From positions 248,001 through 312,000 of the forward strand of contig NZ_VTHB01000005.1 in assembly GCF_009729205.1 (NCBI RefSeq): DNA of 64,000 nt, in the 5' to 3' direction. The notes below the pieces were generated by a model. It ran no database searches and was not told the DNA's origin. It worked only from the letters and a program-made list of their open reading frames with translations. The first letter of the stretch is position 1. Each line of letters begins with the position of its first letter. Shown here one piece after another: positions 58,422-64,000 of the stretch. The DNA is from Mycobacteroides sp. CBMA 271. Lineage in GTDB: Bacteria; Actinomycetota; Actinomycetes; Mycobacteriales; Mycobacteriaceae. Position numbers and translations under genes: made by a program.

Positions 58422-59243
58422 GTGACCAGCAGACGGATCGTGAGTCCACTGAAGTCCTTCGCAGCGGTTCTCCTTGCGGGTTCGCTGAGCCTGTCCGGCT
58501 GTGACACGCAAACGACATCCCCTGGCGGCACTAGCAGCACAGGAGCCGCGTCGACGGGCGCGGACACGGCCGCCGTCAGGTTGCACGTGCTAGCCGCCGC
58601 ATCGCTGCGTGGAGCGTTCACCGAAATCGGCAAGACGTTCCAAAGCGCACACCCCGGGACAACCGTCGAGTTCACCTTCGCCGGCTCGTCGGATCTGGTC
58701 ACCCAACTCACGCAGGGCGCCGAGGCGGACGTGCTGGCAACCGCCGACTCGGCCAACATGGATAAGGCATGGAAGGCGCACTCCGTCGTCAATCCCGTCG
58801 ACTTCGCCGCCAACACGCTGACGATCGTGACGGCGCCGGGTAACCCCAAGGGGATTGCCACCTTCGCCGACCTGGCCCGTCCGGGCCTCGATGTGGTGGT
58901 GTGTGCGCCGCAGGTTCCGTGCGGAGCAGCGACTGCGACGGCATCCAAAGAGACTGGTGTACAACTGAATCCGGTCAGCGAGGAATCCTCGGTGACCGAC
59001 GTGCTGAACAAGGTGACCGCAGGACAGGCCGATGCCGGTTTGGTCTACGTCACCGACGCCAAGGCGGCAGGCGATAAGGTCGCGGCGGTCGCATTCCCTG
59101 AGGCGCGGACCATCGTCAACACCTATCCGATCGCGGTGACGGCGAGTACTCACAACCCCGAACGTGCGAACCAGTTCATCGAAACCGTCACCGGGGACGC
59201 GGGGCACAAGATCCTCGCGGCGGCGGGATTCGCTGCGCCGTGA
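58422..59243 (+). CDS. modA: molybdate ABC transporter substrate-binding lipoprotein
   Basis: ModA (273 aa) binds molybdate outside the membrane. It has a lipoprotein signal with lipobox LSLSGC and the type 2 binding-protein fold: [54 protein letters not shown] and [20 protein letters not shown]. The AAASL segment forms part of the oxyanion site. GTG at 58422 or 58416. modB starts 4 bp before its stop. Matches Rv1857. Confidence 0.93.
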   Translation: MTSRRIVSPLKSFAAVLLAGSLSLSGCDTQTTSPGGTSSTGAASTGADTAAVRLHVLAAASLRGAFTEIGKTFQSAHPGTTVEFTFAGSSDLVTQLTQGAEADVLATADSANMDKAWKAHSVVNPVDFAANTLTIVTAPGNPKGIATFADLARPGLDVVVCAPQVPCGAATATASKETGVQLNPVSEESSVTDVLNKVTAGQADAGLVYVTDAKAAGDKVAAVAFPEARTIVNTYPIAVTASTHNPERANQFIETVTGDAGHKILAAAGFAAP

Positions 59244-60028
59244 CGCCGGCCCACGGCCTGCCCCGATGGATGTACCTACCGGCAGCCCTCGGCGCGGTGC
59301 TCATCGTGCTGCCGCTGCTGGCACTGATAGTCAGGGCCGACTGGCTCCAATTCCCGGCGCTCGTGACCAGTCCCGCCTCCCAGGCTGCACTCCTGCTCAG
59401 CCTGAGGACGTGCCTGGCGAGCACGGCGCTATGCCTGCTGCTCGGCGTCCCACTGGCCCTCGTTCTCGCCCGCGGTCCCGGGTGGCTCACCCGGTTGCTG
59501 CGGCCGATGATCCTGCTGCCCTTGGTGCTGCCACCGGTCGTCGGCGGCATCGCGCTGCTGTACGCCTTCGGCAAGTTGGGCTTGCTCGGCCACTACCTGG
59601 ACGCAGCGGGTATCCGAATCGCGTTTTCGACCTCCGCCGTGGTGTTGGCTCAAACCTTCGTGTCGTTGCCGTTCCTCGTGATCAGCCTGCAAGGCGCGTT
59701 GAGCACGACAGGGGAGCGGTATGACCACGTCGCCGCCAGCCTCGGTGCACCACCCACCACGGTGCTGCGGCGCGTGTCGTTGCCCTTGGTGATGCCCGCG
59801 CTGACGTCGGGCACCGTGCTGGCCTTCGCACGCTCGCTGGGTGAGTTCGGCGCCACGTTGACGTTCGCGGGCTCCCGGCAGGGCGTGACGCGCACCCTTC
59901 CGCTGGAGATCTACCTGCAACGCGAATCCGATGCCCAATCGGCGGTGGCGCTCTCGCTGCTGCTGGTGGCGGTGGCAGCGGCTGTCCTTGCTGTCGTTGG
60001 TGCGCGGAGCTGGCGAGGGCAGCTATGA
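59240..60028 (+). CDS. modB: molybdate ABC transporter permease
   Basis: ModB (262 aa) is the membrane channel. About five or six membrane segments are visible ([60 protein letters not shown]) and the EAA loop that contacts ModC is in [23 protein letters not shown] start overlaps the modA stop and its stop overlaps modC. Matches Rv1858. Confidence 0.94.
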   Translation: MTPAHGLPRWMYLPAALGAVLIVLPLLALIVRADWLQFPALVTSPASQAALLLSLRTCLASTALCLLLGVPLALVLARGPGWLTRLLRPMILLPLVLPPVVGGIALLYAFGKLGLLGHYLDAAGIRIAFSTSAVVLAQTFVSLPFLVISLQGALSTTGERYDHVAASLGAPPTTVLRRVSLPLVMPALTSGTVLAFARSLGEFGATLTFAGSRQGVTRTLPLEIYLQRESDAQSAVALSLLLVAVAAAVLAVVGARSWRGQL

Positions 60029-61098
60029 GTGAGCTGCGATTCGACGCCGGGCATTCCGGGCGCGGGGTGCACGCCGCATTCACGGTCGCACCGGGGGAGA
60101 CGGTGGCGGTTGTCGGCCCCAACGGTGCCGGAAAGTCCACGCTGCTTGCACTGATCGCGGGTCTGCTACGACCCGACACCGGTGAGATCCGGCTGGGCGA
60201 CCACGTGCTGACAAGTTGTGGCACAGGAACTTTCGTCCCTACCCACCAACGTCGCACCGCGCTTCTCCTACAGGAAGCGCTGCTGTTCCCGCACCTGACG
60301 GTGGCGGCCAACGTCGAATTCGGGTTGCGCGCCCGGCGGCTCCACCGCGGCGACATCTCCGCGTCGCGCGATCGCTGGCTGGAGTCGGTGGGCGCGGGCG
60401 ATCTTGCCCGGCGTCGTCCCGGTGAGCTGTCCGGAGGTCAGGCGCAGCGGGTGGCCATCGCACGTGCGCTGGCGACCGAACCCGATTTGGTGCTGCTCGA
60501 CGAACCGCTGTCCGGTTTAGATGCCGACAGCGCGCCCGCGATTCGGGCACTACTGGGGCGGGTCCTGGGCCGTGACGGGCACAGCGCCCTGATCGTGACC
60601 CACGACATCATGGACGCGGTTGCCATCGCCGACCGAGTGATGGTGCTGGAGGGCGGTCGTATCACCGAACTGGGCGACACCACCACGGTCCTGGCCCGTC
60701 CGAGCAGCCAGTTTGGGGCGCGGTTCGCGGGGGTGAACCTTGTCGAGGGCACGATGGACGAGGATGGCGCGCTGCGTGCCGGCGACCTGGTCATCCATGG
60801 CGTGTGGGCCGGCACCGGGAGCGCTTCGTCCGGACAGCATGCGGTCGCGGTGTTCGGGCCGCGAACCGTCGGTGTGCACATGTCTCCGCCGGGAGGTAGC
60901 CCTCGGAACGCTATCGCCGTGTCCATCACGACACTCACCGCGCACGGCGACACCGTCGTTGTAACGGCAACCGCCGGGACCACGATATTCACGGCGCATA
61001 TCACCGCGGTCGCCGCGGCAGAACTACGGCTGACACCCGAAGCGTCGGCATACTTTGCCGTGAAGGCCCACGAGGTCGTCATTCAGGCGGCGCAATAG
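60025..61098 (+). CDS. modC: molybdate ABC transporter ATP-binding protein with MOBE domain
   Basis: ModC (357 aa) has Walker [10 protein letters not shown] (residues about 31-39), signature [16 protein letters not shown], Walker [13 protein letters not shown] and H-loop [18 protein letters not shown]. The C-terminal third is a MOBE (molybdate-binding) domain with [20 protein letters not shown] and [18 protein letters not shown], which can regulate transport. ATGA overlap with modB. Matches Rv1859. Confidence 0.95.
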   Translation: MSELRFDAGHSGRGVHAAFTVAPGETVAVVGPNGAGKSTLLALIAGLLRPDTGEIRLGDHVLTSCGTGTFVPTHQRRTALLLQEALLFPHLTVAANVEFGLRARRLHRGDISASRDRWLESVGAGDLARRRPGELSGGQAQRVAIARALATEPDLVLLDEPLSGLDADSAPAIRALLGRVLGRDGHSALIVTHDIMDAVAIADRVMVLEGGRITELGDTTTVLARPSSQFGARFAGVNLVEGTMDEDGALRAGDLVIHGVWAGTGSASSGQHAVAVFGPRTVGVHMSPPGGSPRNAIAVSITTLTAHGDTVVVTATAGTTIFTAHITAVAAAELRLTPEASAYFAVKAHEVVIQAAQ

Positions 61099-61262
61099 CT
61101 GGAAACGGGGACTTCGAGAGGAAGCCTATGTTTGCGTCCGATCAGCCAAACCCCTTGCCACCGCGTCGAATGACCCTGGGCTGGCGCCGCTGGCGGCTTT
61201 CGGCACATTGGGCGCGCCGATTGCCGCTAACGCTTGCACGTGCTCGACAAGACGGTACCTTC

Positions 61263-62270
61263 ATGGACATGCAGCAACCACGGGCAACATCGGCGGCCAA
61301 GCGGGCGCAACGGACACGAGTAATCGCAGCGGCCGTCGCGGTCGCCTCGCTGTCCGGAGCAGGAGCCATCTCGCTCGCCGCCGCACCGGCAAACCAGGCG
61401 CTGCCATCGCTACGCACGGCGGATATCCACTTGGTCACCACAGATGTGCCTCCACCGCCCGCCCCCGGACAGCCGGCTCCCAATCCGGAGTCGCCGACCA
61501 CCGTGACGACGGCTCCGGCCTCCCCGGCGCCCGGCACCCCCGCGCCCACCACCACGCCTGCGCCCGGAGCTCCGGCAGACGCCGGACGAGTCAACAATGA
61601 CCAGGGCGGGTTTAGTTACGTTGTGCCCCAAGGCTGGACGCAATCGGATGCACGCCGGCTGACCTACGGATCGGCGCTGCTGACCAATCCGGCCGCACCA
61701 AACGGCAGCATCCTGCTGGGGCGCCTGGACCTCAAGCTTTTCGCCGGCGCCGAGCCCGACAACCAGAAGGCCTCCCGCAGGCTCGCTTCGGATATGGGCG
61801 AGTTCTTCATGCCGTACCCCGGCAACCGCGTCAACATGGAGGACCAGAGCTTCGAGGTGGCGGGCATGCCCGCAGCCTCCTCGTACTACGAGGTGAAGTT
61901 CGACGACGCCGCCAAGGAAACCGGCCAGATCTGGGCCGCAGCGGTGGGTAAGGGCAAGGACCGTTGGTTCGTCGTGTGGCTAGGCACCTCGGCCTCACCG
62001 GTAGACAAGGGAATCGCCAAGGCACTGACCGGGTCGATTCGCCCCTGGACCCCGCCGACTCCGCCGACCGCGCCGCCAGCCGATCCCAACCAACCGCCAC
62101 CACCGCCGGCGGACCCGAACCAACCGCCACCGCCGGCCGATCCCAACCAACCGCCGCCACCGCCGGCCCCCGCGGCTCCGGGCGCGGCTACTCCTGAACC
62201 GGCGCCTCCTGGCCAACCCGCACCTCCTGCGGCGCCCGCGCCCGCGCCTGCACCCGGGGTCCCGGTCTGA
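61263..62270 (+). CDS. apa: alanine/proline-rich secreted glycoprotein Apa (fibronectin-attachment protein)
   Basis: The 335-residue product has a signal peptide (KRAQRTRVIAAAVAVASLSG then AGAISLAAAP), a Pro/Thr/Ala-rich segment, the Apa core (QGGFSYVVPQGWTQSDARRL, YGSALLTNPAAPNG, SDMGEFFMPYPGNRVNMEDQ, ASSYYEVKFDDAAKETGQIW, RWFVVWLGTSASPVDKGIAK) and a proline-rich tail with ADPNQPPPPP repeats. Apa is an exported, mannosylated adhesin in M. tuberculosis (Rv1860, once called modD). ATG at 61263 gives a normal signal peptide; ATG at 61128, after GAGAGGAAG, is a rival start adding 45 basic residues. Confidence 0.9.
   Translation: MDMQQPRATSAAKRAQRTRVIAAAVAVASLSGAGAISLAAAPANQALPSLRTADIHLVTTDVPPPPAPGQPAPNPESPTTVTTAPASPAPGTPAPTTTPAPGAPADAGRVNNDQGGFSYVVPQGWTQSDARRLTYGSALLTNPAAPNGSILLGRLDLKLFAGAEPDNQKASRRLASDMGEFFMPYPGNRVNMEDQSFEVAGMPAASSYYEVKFDDAAKETGQIWAAAVGKGKDRWFVVWLGTSASPVDKGIAKALTGSIRPWTPPTPPTAPPADPNQPPPPPADPNQPPPPADPNQPPPPPAPAAPGAATPEPAPPGQPAPPAAPAPAPAPGVPV
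62079..62170 (+). repeat. ADPNQPPPP coding repeats in apa
   Basis: Three near-identical units encode ADPNQPPPP(P/-), separated by one or no residue, giving a proline-rich C-terminal tail. The underlying DNA is a degenerate repeat of about 27-33 bp and may vary between strains. Confidence 0.8.
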
Positions 62271-62275
62271 CATCG

Positions 62276-62328
62276 AACAAAGCGGCAGTCCGCGGATCTA
62301 GCATTCGCGAACTGCCGCTTTGTTATTG
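62276..62328 (+). terminator. terminator after apa
   Basis: Arms AACAAAGCGGCAGT (62276-62289) and ACTGCCGCTTTGTT (62311-62324) are perfect 14-bp inverted repeats, followed by ATT. Confidence 0.8.
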
Positions 62329-62342
62329 GTCCACTCAGCACC

Positions 62343-62540
62343 GTGCAGGAGGATGAACGATCGCCCTCGCGGTGGCCGTGGTACATCGTGGTCGGCGTCG
62401 CCGAAGCACTACTTGGCGGATTTCTCCTGAGCTTCTACTACGAGACCGCCAACGGCGGAAAGTGGTTCACTTTTTTCGCCGCGCTGCTTGGTTCAACAAT
62501 TCTGCTGTCCCTCATCAAGCTGGTGCGAAAGCAGAATTGA
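62343..62540 (+). CDS. small membrane protein, unknown
   Basis: The 65-residue product has two hydrophobic segments (WYIVVGVAEALLGGFLLSFY and FTFFAALLGSTILLSLIKLV) and a short polar N terminus (QEDERSPSR). GTG start. I do not recognise a family. It lies on the plus strand after the apa terminator and converges on the GlsB-like gene. Confidence 0.6.
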   Translation: MQEDERSPSRWPWYIVVGVAEALLGGFLLSFYYETANGGKWFTFFAALLGSTILLSLIKLVRKQN

Positions 62541-62552
62541 CGCTGCCTGGCT

Positions 62553-62825
62553 CTAGGACGATTTTCCCGCGATGAACTTGTAGCCAGCGAGCAGAATCAC
62601 CGCGCCAACGAGCGCGCCGAGGAAGGCGTGGTTGATCGGCGGGGTAAGCGTGAATTTGTGCGGGGCGAACACCAGGCTCCCTAGCGTCCCACCGACGTAC
62701 CCACCGACAATGCCCAGCACTGCGGTCATGATCCAACCGAAGTTCTCTTTGCCGGGCACGATCAGTCGCGCGACGAACCCCACGATGAGACCAAGAATGA
62801 TCATCCAGATCACGTGCATAACCAT
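62553..62825 (-). CDS. GlsB/YeaQ/YmgE family (transglycosylase-associated) membrane protein
   Basis: The 90-residue product has the family pattern: IWMIILGLIVGFVARLIVPG, the KENFGWIMTAVLGIVGGYVG segment and a final hydrophobic helix (NHAFLGALVGAVILLAGYKF). These stress-linked small membrane proteins have no known activity. ATG at 62825 is used; a second ATG two codons in is equally likely. Likely the Rv1861 counterpart. Confidence 0.85.
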   Translation of the reverse strand: MVMHVIWMIILGLIVGFVARLIVPGKENFGWIMTAVLGIVGGYVGGTLGSLVFAPHKFTLTPPINHAFLGALVGAVILLAGYKFIAGKSS

Positions 62826-63034
62826 GTCTAGCTCCTTCGAATATGTGTTGCTGGTGAAACGAGCGTCGACCCGGTGCTGATGCTAGTGGAACTCCAGCCC
62901 CGTCGGCGCTGTAACGAACCGTAGTTGGCGAAGAAGCAACCTCACGATCAAATAGTGACGCCGGTGAGGACGCGTTGACGCCCGGATAACCTGCGCGGAA
63001 GCTTCCGGGAATCTGATTCGCTCACCATGGCGGG

Positions 63035-64000
63035 GTGACCGAATGTAGTGCGCCGCCCGTCGAGCACCGCGCCGCGTGCTCGTACTGCGGTGTCGGCTGC
63101 GGAGTGGTGGTGCGCTCCACATCGGGCACGGTGACCGTGAACGGAAAGGGCCCGGTCACCATCGCCACGGTCGAGGGCGACGCATTGCACCCGAGTAACC
63201 ACGGCCGCCTGTGCACCAAGGGCGCCACCCATGCGCAGCTGATGACCGCCGACGGCCGGATGACCAGCGCGTATATCCGTCCCGAACGCGGACAAGAGCC
63301 CGTCCCCACGCCGCTCGCCGCGGCGACCGTCGACGCGGGGCGCCGGCTCCGGCAGATCCTGGACACGCACGGCCCCGATGCCGTCGCCCTGTACGTGTCC
63401 GGTCAGATGACCTTGGAAGCTCAGTATCTGGCGAACAAGCTCGCGAAGGGGTACATCCGCACCACGCAGATTGAATCCAACTCTCGGCTGTGCATGGCCA
63501 GTGCCGGCACCGGATACACACAATCCCTCGGCTCGGACGGACCTCCGGGTTCGTACGCCGATATCGAGCAGGCCGACCTGTTCCTCGTCATCGGCGCGAA
63601 CATGGCCGACTGCCACCCGATCCTGTTCTTGCGCATGGCCGACCGGTTGGCCAGTGGCGCGCGGCTGATCGTGGTGGATCCGCGACGCACCGCCACCGCC
63701 GAACGAGCCGATCTGTACCTGCAGATCACGCCGGGAACCGACCTAGCTCTGCTGAACGGACTGCTGCATCTGCTGGTTGAGAACGGTGACATCGACTCCG
63801 ATTTCATAGCCGAACACACCGACGGCTGGTCGGGTATGCCGGACTTCCTCGCCGCCTATCCACCCGCCGCGGTCGCCGCGGTCACAGGGCTGGCCGAGGA
63901 CGACATCCGCACCGCCGCACGGTGGATCGGAGAGGCCCGCGAATGGATGACGTTATGGACGATGGGCCTCAATCAGAGCACCCACGGCACCTGGAACACC
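63035..64000 (+). CDS. assimilatory nitrate reductase-type molybdopterin oxidoreductase, N-terminal part (3' end outside window)
   Basis: The open frame from GTG 63035 runs to the window end (322 codons). It begins with a [4Fe-4S] motif (C15, C18, C22, C60: CSYCGVGCGVVV, then HGRLCTKG) and continues with the Mo-bisMGD domain; the Mo-ligand cysteine is C153 in ESNSRLCMASAGTGYTQS. DGPPGSYADIEQADLFLVIG and ADCHPILFLRMADRLASGAR fit NarB/NasA-type nitrate reductases. The protein needs molybdate, which ModABC upstream would supply. Other members of the family (formate dehydrogenase) cannot be excluded from the fragment. Confidence 0.85.
   Translation, partial: MTECSAPPVEHRAACSYCGVGCGVVVRSTSGTVTVNGKGPVTIATVEGDALHPSNHGRLCTKGATHAQLMTADGRMTSAYIRPERGQEPVPTPLAAATVDAGRRLRQILDTHGPDAVALYVSGQMTLEAQYLANKLAKGYIRTTQIESNSRLCMASAGTGYTQSLGSDGPPGSYADIEQADLFLVIGANMADCHPILFLRMADRLASGARLIVVDPRRTATAERADLYLQITPGTDLALLNGLLHLLVENGDIDSDFIAEHTDGWSGMPDFLAAYPPAAVAAVTGLAEDDIRTAARWIGEAREWMTLWTMGLNQSTHGTWNT

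Overview
The window is high-GC actinobacterial DNA from a mycobacterium, most likely a rapid grower of the Mycobacteroides (M. abscessus/chelonae) type. The call rests on gene order recalled from M. tuberculosis H37Rv: the left end follows Rv1708-Rv1713 (parA, scpA, scpB, a pseudouridine synthase, cmk, der), and everything from about 21.5 kb onward follows Rv1821-Rv1861 (secA2, pgsA2, DUF881/DUF1290 genes, gcvH, garA, two MerR genes, gcvB, glcB, CBS/DUF21 pair, guaB1, gnd1, blaR-like/blaI-like, thioesterase, urease, ndh, LLM oxidoreductase, SDR, modABC, apa). Signature mycobacterial genes (secA2, garA, apa, guaB1) make the assignment secure at the level of the order; the species is an inference.

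Layout. 1-4.8 kb: chromosome segregation (ParA end, ScpA, ScpB), an rRNA pseudouridine synthase, cytidylate kinase and the ribosome-assembly GTPase Der, with overlapping starts and stops. 4.8-21.5 kb: an accessory block that interrupts the M. tuberculosis order. It holds a B-lectin/LysM protein, a DUF222-HNH (13E12-type) protein, tRNA-Pro(GGG), a TetR/enoyl-CoA hydratase pair, an ArsR/SRPBCC pair, a VOC gene broken by an in-frame TGA next to a flavoprotein, two ABC1 (UbiB-like) kinases with a TetR regulator, an SRPBCC/acyl-CoA dehydrogenase pair, and a metal-dependent hydrolase/[2Fe-2S] reductase pair. 21.5-33.3 kb: accessory secretion (SecA2), phospholipid synthase-like PgsA2, membrane proteins, glycine cleavage (gcvH, gcvB under a tandem glycine riboswitch), GarA and two MerR regulators. 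33.4-44.7 kb (minus strand): a vWA/solute-binding-like surface protein, malate synthase, two CBS/DUF21 membrane proteins, GuaB1, 6-phosphogluconate dehydrogenase, an M56 peptidase and a BlaI repressor. 44.9-46.3 kb: a small iron-regulated segment with two IdeR-like boxes, a FhuF-like gene and a probable MrsI small RNA. 46.4-49.6 kb: four paralogous lipoproteins with a PknH-sensor-like domain. 49.7-54.2 kb: urease operon ureABCFGD. 54.2-64 kb: NDH-2, LLM and SDR oxidoreductases, molybdate transport, Apa, small membrane proteins and the start of a molybdenum nitrate reductase.

Connections. Three sites of the form TACATAC-N10-GTAtGTa lie in front of the first ABC1 kinase/TetR operon, the second ABC1 kinase and the SRPBCC/acyl-CoA dehydrogenase operon, which suggests one TetR-controlled regulon. 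A 26-27 bp interspersed repeat (core ATGAGCCGCTTGCGCGAAGA) occurs about ten times at gene junctions; in several genes it is translated as DEPLARRAS. The glycine riboswitch, GarA and gcvH/gcvB place glycine and nitrogen/carbon metabolism together; ModABC sits close to a molybdoenzyme that would use its cargo.

Limits: starts were chosen by eye from overlaps, ribosome-binding sites and remembered homologues; family names come from motif recognition, not from searches.
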